From Schistocephalus solidus (Eukaryota; Platyhelminthes; Cestoda; Diphyllobothriidea; Diphyllobothriidae), in NCBI GenBank assembly GCA_017591395.1, contig WEDG01001415.1, positions 177,001-241,000 of the forward strand: 64,000 nt of DNA. The letters are read 5' to 3'. The position numbers and the translations under genes were made by a program. Below the pieces are notes generated by a model that was given only the letters and a program-made list of their open reading frames with translations, was not told the origin of the DNA and did no database searches. How positions within the stretch are numbered: position 1 is the stretch's first letter; each line of letters starts with the position of its first letter. Shown here piece by piece: positions 24,085-34,514 of the stretch.

Positions 24085-25882
24085 ACGTTGGCAGTGGTTA
24101 TCAGTACGAAATGCAAAGGAGCATGAACCTCTTTGCTGCAGCCTGTGACAAATTCGGGCTTCGTATCATTACTGAGAAAATGGCTGTGATGCATCAGCCG
24201 CTGCCCTATACCATCTACAGCAGAGCACACATCAATGTCAATGGTGTCCAACTGAAATCTGTGGATACCTTCACGTACCTGGGCAGCAAGCTTTCCCGCA
24301 GCACCAAAGTTGACGATGAGATCGCCCATCGGATCACCAAAGCCAGCCAAGCCTTTGGACGCATGCAGAAGTGGTCTGGAATCGACATGGTCTCCACCTC
24401 AGAACCAAACTCAAGATGTACAAAGCTAGCATATTGCCGACTCTGCTGTATGGAGCGGGGACGTGGACGATCTACCAAAAGCAGGCACGGAAGCTCAACC
24501 ACTTCCACCTCAGCTGCCTTTGCAGAATACTCAAAGTTGACATGGCAAGACAGGATACCGGACACGGAAGTGTTGGAACGAACAGGCCTTCTCAGGCATT
24601 TATGCTCAGCTGAAACAACTGTGACTGCGATGGAGCGGCCACCTTGCAAGGATGGACGACGAACGATTACCCAAACGACTCTTCTATGGAGATTTCACTA
24701 TGGGTTCTTGTCGACAAAGGGGTCAAGTATGACACTACAAGGACACTCTGAAGACTTCCCCGAAGCAACTGCGATGGAGCGGCCACCTGGTAAGAATGGA
24801 CGACGAGCGACTACCCAAACGACTTTTCTACGGCGATGTCGCTACGGGTTCTCGCCGGCAGGGAGGTCAAAAACGACGCTACAAGGACACTTTGAAGAAA
24901 TCGCTGAAGCAACTGCAAATCAACTCGGCGACCTGGGAGGACCTCGCCCAGAATGGACCTGCTTGGAGAAGGATATTGAAGACAGGGGCAGCACTGTATG
25001 AAGACAACAGGATCGCCGCCGCCAAGACCAAAAGAGCGGCTCGAGAGTCACCAGCGCCCAGACCAACACCGCCAATGCCCAGGCCCTGCCAACATGCCCG
25101 CGCTATCAACACATCTTCCGCGCGCGAATCAGCCTGGTTGGACATCTTCGGACGCAATGCACCAACAAATCCAAAAATTCCAATTTCTACGTCAAATTCT
25201 GCCAACCCTCCTTCTGACTCTCCCACCCTCACTCCAGGCATCAATTCCATTACTCCCACCATCATAGAGACCACATCCATCTTCTCATCGCCTGCTACCC
25301 CCACCACCGCCTTCGCCTTCACTACCACCACTACCATCAGCAATGGGGAATCTCTCCTAACTGTCCTCAATGCAACCGCACATTCACCTCACGCATCGGC
25401 CTGGTCAGTCACTTGCGAATCCATCATACAGAGACTGGTGAACAAGTGCCTGGAGCACCAACACACAACAGAGATCGCCGTTTCCACTGCCTCACTGTCC
25501 TCGCGCATTCACTCATCACATGGGCCTATTCGGTCACATGCGCATCCATGACAGCGGAATTCACCGCAATGCAATCAACACCGATACCCCATACACACCC
25601 TCCGCTCCAGCCATTCTTACCGCCACTGCCACCCCCAATACCATGAATGACATCCCCCCAGCCTCTACCGATTTCTCCTGCCCACACTTCACCCGCAACT
25701 TCAACTCACGCATCGGCCTGGTCGGTCACCTGCGAATCCATCGCACGGAGGCTGGTGAACCAGCGCCTGGGGCTCCGACATACAGTTGCCGCACCCGCCT
25801 CCACTGCCCTCACTGCTCCCACACATTTATACACCGCATGGGTCAATTCGGCCACATGCGCATTCACAAAAACCTGCGATAA
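24085..25882 (+). pseudogene. RT C-terminus, linker and C2H2 tail of the non-LTR element
   Basis: Coding pieces sit in shifting frames. RT connection text (HINVNGVQLKSVDTFTYLGS, then [12 protein letters not shown]) is followed by the conserved tail (SGHLVRMDDERLPKRLFYGD). A Pro/Ser/Thr-rich stretch lies at 25170-25370. Zinc fingers follow: CPHF-x12-HLRIH and CPHC-x12-HMRIH, near 25680-25870. The first finger has lost its second cysteine (CPHF). The linker RTEAGEPAPGAP recurs between fingers. The catalytic FADD block is missing. At least four frameshifts make it non-functional. A 144-bp in-frame duplication (24627-24914) lies in the linker region. Confidence 0.75.
24627..24914 (+). repeat. 144-bp in-frame tandem duplication inside the non-LTR coding region
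   Basis: The two copies (24627-24770 and 24771-24914) each start 'gcgatggagcggccacct' and end 'cgaagcaact' or 'ctgaagcaact'. They are clearly diverged. The length equals 48 codons, so the frame is preserved across the duplication. Confidence 0.85.
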
Positions 25883-26748
25883 ACCACCGGAGGCTAAGCT
25901 AAGTCAGCGCACACTACCTACACCAATACAACGACAACACCCTCACCAGCACCCTGTACCTGAGTATATCACGGTTTCCTAGAAACCGTGGCTGGGGAAG
26001 GCTGTCAATCTGATGCTTACACCAGACCACGCCGTCGACTCAGTGTATGTGCTGTGTGTGTCGAGTGGCTGACCAGTGAACTGGAAGTCAGACGGCGATG
26101 TCTCCTCCATATCCCCTGAGTTAGTGAATCCTGGTGAGTGCGTTATGGGGGCCAGGTCGTGCTGTGGCACGCGAAGACGGGTACGCCGAAACCGTCAGCC
26201 GATGCGCCCACTCCCACATCAGACAACGGACTGGCTCGGATGGTGGTGTGATTATGTTGGTGGGGGAGAGATTGAGGTCAACAGCTCAGCGCATTTTCGT
26301 TACTAAAAACAATCTGACGCGCTTTAAACTATCACGGTGCGCTAGAAGCGGTGGCTTGGAGGGTTGCCAACTGGCGGGATAACTCGGACCGCGTGGTCTG
26401 CCCAATGTGTGTTTTGTGTGGAATGGCTGACTGGCGGACTGAGAGTCAGGCTGCAGTGGCTCATTCTTAATGTGGCCTTATGGCACTCCCACTCCGTGGG
26501 GTGCGATGCAGGTGTGGTGGCACGCCCAGGGGCGGCTCTGGCCGCGCCAGCCACCTGCGCCCTATCCCATCTCCGGTCTTCTTAACTCTGTCTTGACAGC
26601 GGACTCAGGTGGGGGAGGAGGAGAGAGTGCGGTTGCTGCAGCGCAAGGCTACTATCACTTTAAACTAAATCACGCGCAAGTCACCGTCCCTGCTCCACTT
26701 TCCCATGGAGCATACGGTAGACATCGTCGGACAACGACGGTCGAACTG

Positions 26749-26792
<44 letters not shown>
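26749..26792. repeat. (GT)n microsatellite at retrotransposon 3' end
   Basis: About 21 GT units directly extend the terminal 'gtcgtg' of block B. Like the 3' tails of some non-LTR elements, the tract probably arose from the element's end. Confidence 0.9.
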
Positions 26793-26793
<1 letters not shown>

Positions 26794-26814
26794 GTAGTGT
26801 GTATGGGTACTAGT

Positions 26815-27840
26815 TAGGGAAAGCACCACACAGATAGCATTTGGTCGCTCCATTTGTCTCGTGCAGGTGGAGAATGCTCCTGTGGCCGCCTCTAACTGGT
26901 ACCCAACTCTCACCTGTGGCTCCTTGAAGTTGGGTTCTTCCCAGCCGCCACATCCCGGGCAACCGTCACGACCGGCGGGCTAAACCAGGTGGGGGTCTCC
27001 GGTGTTGTGTGTGCCTCCACACCCGGTATGTCTGACTCCCGAACTTCCTACCTTCTCCCTCTCAAAAAGTCCTACGGTGGGGGCGACAGCAGCCCCGTAG
27101 GCGGCCCAGACTAATTCGTGTCGTTCTCCCACTAAAACAAAACCGTGACCCATAGTGGAGTCCGGCAGCCGTCTGGGATGTCCGAGCAGCCCTATTTAGG
27201 CACAGCACTGTTTGCCTACCTCGCGGAGGAAGGGGCTAGAAAAGGTGCCCTAAACAAATGCTGGTTATCACGTCCTCTGCAGCCAGCCGCGGCTCGCAGA
27301 TCGCAAAATACGCGGTCGTAAAACTCAAACAAACAACAAAAACCCCCGTCCCAATCCCTCTTGCCATACCCTCCAGGCTGCTCGGGTGAGTCCACTCACA
27401 CTAGCAGCCTGGAATGTTCGTTCCCTTTTAGACAATCCTAGGAGGAACCGGCGGGAACGGAGAACGGCGCTAGTCGCTCGGGAACTGGCGCGCTACAAAG
27501 TGGAAATTGTTGCTCTCAACGAGATCAGATTCTCTGAGCAGGGTCAGCTGGAGGAAGTGGGTGCCGGCTACACCTTCTTCTGGAGCGGCCAGCCAGAGAC
27601 AGAGCGACGCGACGCTGGTGTTGCCTTTGCCATCCGGAACGACATCGTGGGACGTCTGCCCTGTCTGCCGCAGGGTATCAATGATCACCTAATGAGCCTC
27701 CGCCTGCCTCTTTGGGGAGACAAGTTCGCCACCACCATCAGCGCCTACGCTTCCCCCCTCCCCGGCGAAGGACAAATTCTACGAGGACCTGCGCGCCCTC
27801 CTAGCGAAGGCGAACTAGTTAATTGTCCTTGGTGAATTCA
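26815..27840 (+). mobile_element. Zinc-finger non-LTR retrotransposon, 5' end and endonuclease only
   Basis: From 'agcaccacacagatagcatt' the sequence matches the 5' end of the minus-strand copy (44225 downward). It comprises about 570 bp of 5' UTR and then the endonuclease. It breaks off at about 27842 within the sequence that encodes 'LIVLGDFNARV' in such elements. An intact 5' end with a missing 3' end is the reverse of normal retrotransposon truncation, so later deletion or rearrangement is likely. Confidence 0.75.
27386..27835 (+). CDS. APE-type endonuclease N-terminus of the non-LTR element (truncated)
   Basis: The frame has 149 residues. LAAWNVRSLL (about residues 6-15) holds the conserved asparagine. 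ALNEIRFSEQG (about 43-53) holds the catalytic glutamate position. GAGYTFFWSG and GVAFAIRNDI follow. This is the exonuclease/endonuclease/phosphatase fold that nicks target DNA for target-primed reverse transcription. The frame is open from the start up to FATTISAYASP, after which it drifts. No RT follows, so the product would be useless for transposition. The ATG at 27386 lies about 570 bp from the element start; an upstream start cannot be excluded. Confidence 0.7.
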   Translation: MSPLTLAAWNVRSLLDNPRRNRRERRTALVARELARYKVEIVALNEIRFSEQGQLEEVGAGYTFFWSGQPETERRDAGVAFAIRNDIVGRLPCLPQGINDHLMSLRLPLWGDKFATTISAYASPLPGEGQILRGPARPPSEGELVNCPW

Positions 27841-27841
27841 A

Positions 27842-28750
27842 CGCCCGCGTTTCCTTAATTCTTTTGTTACTCACTGTAGACATTTCGAAGCAGTCGCTCC
27901 CCACCTTCTTCGCATTCCTGATCGATGTGTGTGAATACTGCAGTTGAAAGCAGTCGAATGCATTGGGGGTGTACTCTCCCTTTGTTTCTCTCTATTTCAT
28001 CCTGGAATTACGCAATACAGGCTGATTTGCGCAAAATTCCAGGAAAATCAGTGTTAGAGTTGATGCTCGGGTTAGGGTTAGGGTTTAGGGCTAGTGTGAA
28101 GATTAGAACATGGGAATATTTACCCATCCTGGAATTACGCACAGGGTTTTGGGTGCGACCTTACCATGCCTATATCCTGTTTATGTGGCAATGTACTTCA
28201 TAATGGCCTCTTTCGACTTGAGCATGTACCCCAGAGAAGAGTAATTTTTTTAAACAATACTCGTAGGGGGACGCAGGCTGAATTAAAAATGTATTGCCGT
28301 CTGAAAGTGTTACCATCAGCTTATGTGTTCAAAGTTTTAGCGACTTGGTGCTATAACGTCAATCGGGGTTATCTAAGGGTGGATAAACCATGGAGCTGAA
28401 TAGCGATAAAAAGTGGGAGACCAGAGCTGCCGCCATTGAAATCTTTGCAGATGTCAACAGACCGTACACAAGCGTCAAGTCCGAAGACCCTCAGATTAGA
28501 ACATAGCCCTAGCGCAAATGCTTGGAAATATGTAGAGAACGATGGGAGAGTGGCCTACACCAGTCTGTCCAGATTCCGGGAAACATTTGGCGTCTGCACT
28601 ATGTGTCCAAGCTGGTGGTCATAAAAGGGGCAGAAACGAACACCCTAGACTTTCTTGGCCTCAGGCATACTTCTTTTGAGTTGTGACTAGTTTGGTTTCA
28701 CTGTTCTTGTCGTCCACGGTCTGGAGCAACATAACTGCAATTATTTACCA
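27842..28750. other. No gene; short telomere-like tract
   Basis: The only recognisable item is an interstitial telomere-like run at about 28070-28095 (three TTAGGG-type units in 'gggttagggttagggttt'). The short open frames have no family resemblance. Confidence 0.5.
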
Positions 28751-28756
28751 TACAGG

Positions 28757-28862
28757 TACTAGCTAAAAGCCCCAACAGGCGTGTTTTGGTCAATCTCGTG
28801 CCGTTGTATAACACAGCTGCGAGGCGTTCGGTTCATCAATAGGTCTCCCAGCTTTCCGAAAA
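28757..28862 (-). ncRNA. Degenerate class 2 hammerhead relic
   Basis: On the minus strand the landmarks of the 354-bp unit hammerhead are visible: ACCTA then TTGATGA (was CTGAGGA), AACCGAACGCCTCG, and CAAAACACG (was GAAACACG) before 'GGGGCTTTTAGCTAGTACC'. Core bases C3 and G12 are mutated, so it is inactive. Confidence 0.55.
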
Positions 28863-29432
28863 AAGGCCAGATTTAAAATGGAGTTCACGTATCAGAAAGA
28901 AACCCCGAGGAATGCTGGGGCACAAGATCGGTGAAAGACGTGTGACTGGGAGTTTAGGTAACAGTTGTGCTGTCGGTATGGGGAATAATTAAGCGCTTGA
29001 CCCTCACTGACTTCTGTATATTCCTACTGCACAAAGTATATGGCGTACTGATGGTCGTTAAAAACCGTGAAACAACTTCCTATGTCTTGCCTGCCGCACC
29101 CTTAGCAACATACTTGCGTAGTAGATTCGTTATCTGAACGTGCAAAACTTCCTGTGCCTATTATAGTCTCATGACTTGTTCCCACTCGAGGACACTTTTG
29201 GCATCCTTGAACTTTGCTCAGAAATTTGCCATTAACCCAGACGAAGGTCTTATATGTGCTAACAGTAGCAGAGTACACCTGCGATTGTGACTAGCTAGGA
29301 AAACTTCATTCAAAGACACTATATGGCAATTATATATAGACACACACACTACCAGCAGTAATTAAATACGAGTGGCTGTTAACTCCTTTAGGCTCCAGAT
29401 AGCTAGTTGTTTGTCGAATCCGATTATGTGAA

Positions 29433-29583
29433 TAATTAATTAGGGGTTTTTAACAGATTTTAATAAATTATTTGACCCATTTGTGAGAACCTCGACTGCC
29501 TCGGTGGGATTCGAACCCGCGACACCAAGAGAAAGGCTCTAGTACAGCCAACGCTCTAGCCAACTGAGCTACGAGGCCCCACA
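29433..29583 (-). mobile_element. tRNA-derived SINE (family 2)
   Basis: On the minus strand 'GGGGCCTCGTAGCTCAGTTG' (A box TAGCTCAGTTGG) and a perfect B box GGTTCGAATCC frame a head whose ends GCCTCG/CGAGGC pair as an acceptor stem. An AT-rich body (GGGTCAAATAATTTATTA) follows, as at 8671. The anticodon region carries extra bases. I favour a SINE over a tRNA gene because the same body follows both heads. Confidence 0.65.
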
Positions 29584-29756
29584 GGGAGCCGCCAGTTAAA
29601 TCTCTTTTCGTCGAGGCCACCACATTTTCACAAGTAGGTAAAATTAAAAATGTAAATAATCTCCCCTTTAAAGTTCTTCATGTACCCGCACCTTTTATTT
29701 GATATTTTATAACGAATAAGTAGTTCAAAGGCGTTTGATACTCTGCGCCCATCGCT

Positions 29757-30560
29757 TATACATAGAAAAACACCCTCACAATTATCATAATGTACCTGAT
29801 AAAATCCCGGTTTCCTCAATCCGTGGCTTTGAAGGTTATCAATCTGACGCTTACACCAGACCACGCCGTTGGCCCAGTGTATGTGCTGAGTGTGTTCAGT
29901 GGCTGACCATTGGACTGGGAGTCAGACGGCGATGTCTCCTCAATATCCCCTGAGTAAGTAAATTCTGGCTTGTGCGTTATGGGGCCAGGTCGTGCTGTGG
30001 CGCGCGAAGACGGGTACGCCGACCCGTCAGCCAATGCGCCCACTCCAACATGAGACAACTGACCGGCTCGGACAGTGGTCTGATTGTGGGGGGTGGGGGA
30101 GAGAGTGAGGTCAACAGCTCAGCGCATTTTCCTCACTATAAACAAGCTGACGCGCTTGAAACTATCACGTTGCGATAAAAACCGTGGCTGGGACGGTTGC
30201 CAACTGACGGGATAACTCGGACCGCGTTGTCAGCCCAATGTGTGGAGTGGCTGACTGGCGGACTAAGAGTCAGGCTGCAATAGCTCCTTCTTAATGTGGC
30301 CTTTATGGCACTCCCACTCCGTGGTGGTACACCCAGGGGCGGCTCCAGCCGCGCCAGCCACCTGTGCCCTCTCCCATCTCCAGTCTTCTTGACTCTGTCT
30401 TGAAAGCGGGCTCCGGTGGGGGAGGAGGAGAGAGTGCGGTAGCTGCAGCGCAAGGCTACTATCACTTAAAACTAATTCACTTGCAAGTCACCGTTCCTGC
30501 ACCACCTTGTGTTGAGCATACGGTGGACCTGGTCAAAATCGACGGTCGAAGTGTCAAGCC
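29757..30560 (+). mobile_element. Non-LTR element 3' end (leader, block A, block B)
   Basis: A short 3' leader ('acaccctcacaattatcata' to 'cccggtttcct') is followed by block A (29817-30178) and block B (30180-30555, ending 'gacggtcgaagtgtc'). The order and spacing match 25960-26755. It is a 5'-truncated insertion without coding sequence. Confidence 0.75.
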
Positions 30561-30561
30561 T

Positions 30562-30625
30562 CTGGGTTGGGCATGGCAGTTGGTTGGTGGTTAGTAAGCC
30601 AGAACTGACCATTCCAGGCTCCCTT
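30562..30625 (+). repeat. Degenerate class 1 hammerhead repeat fragment
   Basis: The run 'ggcagttggttggtggttag', 'taagccagaactgaccattc' and 'caggctcccttgtttgg' retraces the class 1 ribozyme and tail with the core destroyed. Confidence 0.5.
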
Positions 30626-30839
30626 GTTTGGTCCGAAGGCTTTTCTCCAAATTCACTCATTAATTTCCTCAGAAATTATACATGACAGGATGGAAACGGG
30701 GGTTCATAGAGCAGAAAAGACACGGGGACCACTGATGTCCCGAACTCCTCTAAGCTGTGTGATGCATCGGCACAAGATCGGTGAATTCAGCTCGGGTCAT
30801 GTGTTTACTTGATTTCACTGCACAAGGCATATTTTATTT

Positions 30840-31380
30840 TATGTATTTATTTATTGGCCGTTTACAGGCAAGGTCAAAAGAGATATACAGTAGAGGATCG
30901 AGGTGACAGTTAAAAAACTACTGTTCGTCCGTTCGAGGGTTTTCAGGAGAAATAACTGCAGCTTATTGAGGATTAAAGTTAGGGTAGGGGAAGGCTTGAC
31001 GCATGTGCACGGTGATCGGTAATAACCGTGTAGTATATTCCTTATCTTATCATGAAAACCTTCATGTGCCTATTATAGTCTCATGCCTTGTTCTCGCTCG
31101 AAGACACTTTTGAAATCTGCACTTGTATTCTTAAGCTTCCCAAGAAATCTGTTATCAACCCTGACGAAAGTAGCAAAGTTCAAAGAACACCTGTGGTTGT
31201 GACTGCGGACGTACAAACCCAGCATGCGACTCTGAAGATGTGGATCAGAGTGTGTTGCTGGAAGCTGACGACGGCAATGAGCCGTGCGAATTTGAGTACC
31301 TTGAGGACTCCAGTGTTCAAGAAGCGCTATCTGCCACAAGAAGGTCCACTGGGATGAGCGTTTCAGCATTTCGCTGATAT
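30840..31380. other. No recognisable feature
   Basis: Open frames of 89-98 codons exist on both strands, but neither resembles a known protein. Confidence 0.4.
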
Positions 31381-31387
31381 CAACCGG

Positions 31388-31957
31388 TGTTATCTATCCA
31401 ACACTGCACATGACTTAGGGGACACAGCAGAGTATATGACAAAGCGGGAATGTCATCGGCCGAAGGGTGACCAGTCAGAACAAAGGTGGTCGGGCCGTGC
31501 GTACATGACCTTGAAAGTTGCCTTGTCGCGCGCGGGGGCGTTATGTCCAGACCATGCGGGTCACGTACACCACATCCCTCCGCCCTAAAGTGGACAAAAT
31601 CGGGCAGAGAGGAGGAGAAAATGCAGAAAAGCGATTGAGGGTTAGTTAATAAATGTTCCAATAGGTTTCGTCCTGAAATCGTTGGACGGGTGTATAGATT
31701 CGTGTCGACCATCTCAGGGCGGTATTTTCGGACTCTGCGCCATTTTGCGGGATCACTGGGTCCTCTGCCCCTACGGGGTAGAGTGATGATGAAAAATAGA
31801 CACCTCGGATGGGGGCGTTTTAGTAAGTGTAGGCCATATATATTCCGCCCTCGGGACGCCAGAATCAACATCAAGAGTTTCTGGCTGTTCGAACTTCCCG
31901 AATTCTTCACTTTCTGCGTCCGTTCGGTTGCGGACTTGGTCGAGATGTCAGCGTACA
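31388..31957 (-). repeat. 3' LTR of the Ty3-type element
   Basis: The block is about 570 bp, starts TG and ends CA, and is preceded by a polypurine-like tract. Parts of it recur at 44266-44439 (its end) and 44508-44832 (its beginning). It is inferred from element order; I did not find a matching 5' LTR for this copy in the window. Confidence 0.6.
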
Positions 31958-32097
31958 ATTCTCCCATCTTCTAACGCCAATTCTACTATCTGTCCCTCAC
32001 TGCTTCGAACTGTCACTGGAAACCAGTTCGCTTCGTGCTCTAGTCGCGTATAGACACTTTCGTTAGGCAACGAGATTCGAGGTGGCGTGTGCGCATC

Positions 32098-32630
32098 CTA
32101 TCGCGCTTTCATCTGTTGCCCAGTCAGTTTATCAGGCATTGATAGATTAAGCAGATTGAGCCATGTGCGCAACTGCCGCTTGAACATCAATTCTGCAAGC
32201 AAAGAACCAGTTGAGCCGTTTGGGGTTATGCGATAGCTGAACGAAAAGCGTGACAGCTTCGTGCTTAAGTCCGCTTGAGTCTGCTTAACTACCCTGTATT
32301 TTATCGTCTGAATCGCGCACTCCGCAAGACCATTTGAAGCCGCGTGGTACGGGGCAGGGGCTAAATGCCTAAGTCCATTTTGCTCCATAAATTCTTTAAA
32401 TTTTGTACTAGTAAAGACCGGACCATTGTCTGAAATGACCATTTCAGGTATCCCGAAAGTAGAAAAACTGATCGTAGCTTGTTGATTGTAACTTGTTGAT
32501 TGTAGAGTTTCCGGTCGGAATAGCCTCAATTCATTGAGCGCGGGCGTCAACTACCACCAAGATCATATGACCTTGGAACGGCCCAAAATGGTCGATGTGT
32601 ACCCTCTTCCAGGGCGAGTCGGACCAGATC
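32098..32630 (-). pseudogene. Ty3-type integrase catalytic core
   Basis: The first catalytic aspartate is in VHIDHFGPFQGH (about 32590-32610), in a frame that ends after DARAQ. The second is in VISDNGPVFTS, and the glutamate is in NGLAECAIQTIK, both within the 150-residue frame 32550-32098. In place of a single frame there is a break between the first and second aspartates, so the DDE core is complete in residues but split by a frameshift and stop. In an intact element this domain inserts the cDNA into the genome. Confidence 0.8.
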
Positions 32631-32662
32631 CAAGGCCTACGAGTCACCTTCGGTAAGGTCTT

Positions 32663-32977
32663 CTATGTTATTTGACACACTCGACACGTTTCTATCATGT
32701 GTTCTATATCTTTGTCAATTTTGGACCACCAAAAATAACTGCGGGCGAGGACTTCCATCATCACCGTAATGGGATGTGCATTATGCAGGTCTTTGAGGAT
32801 GGTTTGTCGGCCCTGTGTTACTACCACTGTACGACTGCCCCAACGTACGCACCCGTCTTGTAGACACAATTCGTTCCGACGGCTGTAGAATGGCTGAAAT
32901 TCAGGGAGGTAGAACATGGTCAACCCGATTGCAAGGATCTTTTTACCTGACGTAAGAGAGAATCTCTCGATGTCCAT
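32663..32977 (-). pseudogene. Integrase zinc-binding (H2C2) domain
   Basis: The 104-residue frame ends LHNAHPITVMMEVLARSYFW, then DKDIEHMIETCRVCQ. It has the histidine pair (LHNAH) and the CxxC (CRVC) of the integrase N-terminal zinc-binding domain, and the RSYFWW core typical of Ty3 elements. A frame break separates it from the catalytic core downstream. Confidence 0.8.
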
Positions 32978-33029
32978 TGTCTAGTTCGCTGACTAAATTC
33001 TGTAGTTCTGAGTTACTATCTCTAGGCCC

Positions 33030-34130
33030 TAAGTTTTGCATTGCATGGCAGATGCCGAAGCTGATCTAAAACCTACTGAACTCAAGGAAGTTGATTATCT
33101 TAAGTCGACTTTAGTTAACTGTTGCCAACAGTCTCTAAGGAGGGCTCCAAGGAAGAAAGGCCCTCTAACAAGGGCCCATCTCGATAGTCTAAGGGAACTT
33201 CGCAAAAACGAAAGTGTGGCACTAACTAGGCCGGACAAGGGTTCTGGAGAAATACTTATGGACAGGGCAGACTATGATGCGACACTAAGAGAAATCTTGT
33301 CGGATCGTACTAAGTTCTTTAAAGCCGAGAAAGACTCGGATCGAACCGAGGCCGTTGAGGGTCAGTTGCCGACAGTCCGTAACGACCTCCTTGGAGAAGG
33401 TTTTCTGTCTGACAAGGAATTTGAAAGACTTAGGACTGTGGGCACGATGATACCCAGAATGTACGACCTCCTACAGATTCATAAACAAGGGCTACCTCTA
33501 CGCCGCATCTTGGATATGTGAAACTCACCCCATCATACCGTTGCCGAATGACTGAAAGCAAAGCTTAAGCCGCTGGAATGTTACCTATAACCTCAAAATC
33601 TGAAAGACAACTTCGAGTTTGTTGATGCTATAAAGCATAGGAACGCTGGTGGACGGAGGGTGCTCTCGTAAGATGTATCATCACTGTTTAAAAACGTACT
33701 ACTGATAGAAACAGTGGACTACCTCTGTGACGTTATTAGGTATGCCCGTGAAAACCATTAGAGAACTTCTGACGCGATGCATGCAAAATGTTTAGTTCCT
33801 CTGCAATGGTCAGTTATACAGGCAGATAGATGGTGTAGCGGAACATAACATAGGTTATAGTCGTGTGGTTGATGTGCAGAATGTCGAACTCCTAGGTCTA
33901 GGGTAATGCCCAAATAGCAAGGGAAACAATCGAGGCCTGGGTCACGGAAACAACTTCCATTAAACGCTGAAGTTCCCTTCTGGCAACCTACCAAGCCCTC
34001 CTGACGCAGCTCCACGAACGAAAGAGTAAGCGCGGATTCAAGCCAAACTTGAACCCAAACAAGAGAGAACCTAGGATGGATATGCACGTAGTCACCCTAC
34101 AATTCTGGCCCGACGAAGGCTAAACAATTA
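33030..34130 (+). mobile_element. Penelope-like element with internal deletion (family 3)
   Basis: The N-terminal RT part (33036-33521) continues with frame changes to about 33842 (SSLFKNVLLIETVDYL, then CNGQLYRQIDGVA). It then jumps to the end of the GIY-YIG domain (33843-34130: RVVDVQNVELLGLG, ETIEAW, a TTSIKR-like segment). The stop-terminated tail ends VTLQFWPDEG. The palm C (YVDD) and the GIY-YIG front half are deleted. The same tail occurs at 44955-45480 and 38050-38290 on the minus strand. Confidence 0.75.
33036..33521 (+). pseudogene. Penelope RT N-terminal region
   Basis: The 161-residue frame has the acidic/basic N-terminal region of PLE proteins (TRAHLDSLRELRKNESVAL), then the conserved TRPDKGSGEILMDRADY motif at about residues 66-82. 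DYDATLREILSDRTKF follows, with the fingers text TMIPRMYDLLQIHKQGLPLR at the end. The same block is seen at 53943-53515 (VSVDKGGANVIVEKTDF). A stop follows at 33521 where the fingers should run into palm A. Confidence 0.75.
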
Positions 34131-34159
34131 GTACTACTTCTAAACAACTTTAACCGATC

Positions 34160-34370
34160 AGTGAGCGCCCAGCTGTCATTGATTGTTTTCCCAATGGAAA
34201 CCGGCAAGACAACGAGCTCCTGGCGCAATGGGTAGAGCGTTAGACTTCTGCCCAACATTTCGTGAGATAGAGCCTCGGAGGCCGCAGAGCTTGGGGTTGG
34301 GTATGGCTAGCTGATGACGGCTAATAAGCCAGAAATGGCCATTCCAGTCTCCTTTTTCGTGGTCAGTCAT
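34160..34370 (+). mobile_element. tRNA-SINE/hammerhead unit
   Basis: The tRNA-like head (34205-34285; GAGCTCCTGGCGCAATGGGT resembles an A box, the B box is eroded) is followed by a hammerhead (34299-34351) and a short tail. It matches the minus-strand arrays in order. Confidence 0.65.
34299..34351 (+). ncRNA. Hammerhead ribozyme, class 1
   Basis: CTGATGA (34311-34317), stem II GGC/GCC with the TAATAA loop, GAAA and ATGGCCAT are intact. Helix I reads GGCTAG against CCAGTC, with one A-C mismatch and a G-U pair. The C-to-G type changes on both strands partly compensate relative to the 3841 copy. Confidence 0.65.
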
Positions 34371-34514
34371 GTTATTCTGTCTATATCATTAGCCCCTTTG
34401 CGGCTGCTTTTGGGCCTCCAGAGTGAGTACAAGGCACAACAGGACAAGTGAGTCCTGACTCCGATCGGAGAGCACCTACTTACCATAGTTAATATTACCG
34501 ATCATAACGGAAGA

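Larger units (their letters stand above)
24085..26755 (+). mobile_element. Zinc-finger non-LTR retrotransposon, 5'-truncated copy with full 3' UTR
   Basis: The copy begins inside the reverse transcriptase ('EMQRSMNLFAAACDKFGL') and runs through the RT C-terminus, a basic linker, a Pro/Thr-rich spacer and C2H2 fingers to a stop at about 25882. After that come a short 3' leader (to 25978), block A (25979-26345) and block B (26346-26755), ending 'cggtcgaactgtcgtg'. The same order coding end, A, B is seen at 29757-30555 and at 40329-39457 (minus), so A and B are inferred to be the element's 3' UTR. A (GT)n tract and then the 5' end of another copy follow directly. Confidence 0.75.
31388..33020 (-). 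mobile_element. Ty3-type LTR retrotransposon, 3' half with LTR
   Basis: The minus strand holds integrase (32977 to about 32098), a purine-rich tract ('AGAAGATGGGAGAAT') and then an LTR-like block from TGTACGCTGAC (31957) to GATAACA (31388). The LTR assignment comes from comparison with the plus-strand remnant at 44266-44832, where the same end sequence is followed by a TGG primer-binding-type sequence. Protease, RT and RNase H are missing. The element is cut by a Penelope fragment near 33030. Confidence 0.65.

Noticed and set aside
24003..25001. A single 332-residue protein
   Set aside because: The long frame mixes true retrotransposon text with out-of-frame translation after several frameshifts, and its first residues come from the SINE tail; only the pieces described are real.
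29505..29583. Functional tRNA gene on the minus strand
   Set aside because: A and B boxes and an acceptor stem are present, but the anticodon arm and spacing are irregular and the same downstream body follows other heads, so a SINE is more likely.
31380..31967. A 195-residue minus-strand protein
   Set aside because: The region is the LTR of the Ty3-type element. Comparison with 44266-44832 shows LTR boundaries and no conserved frame.
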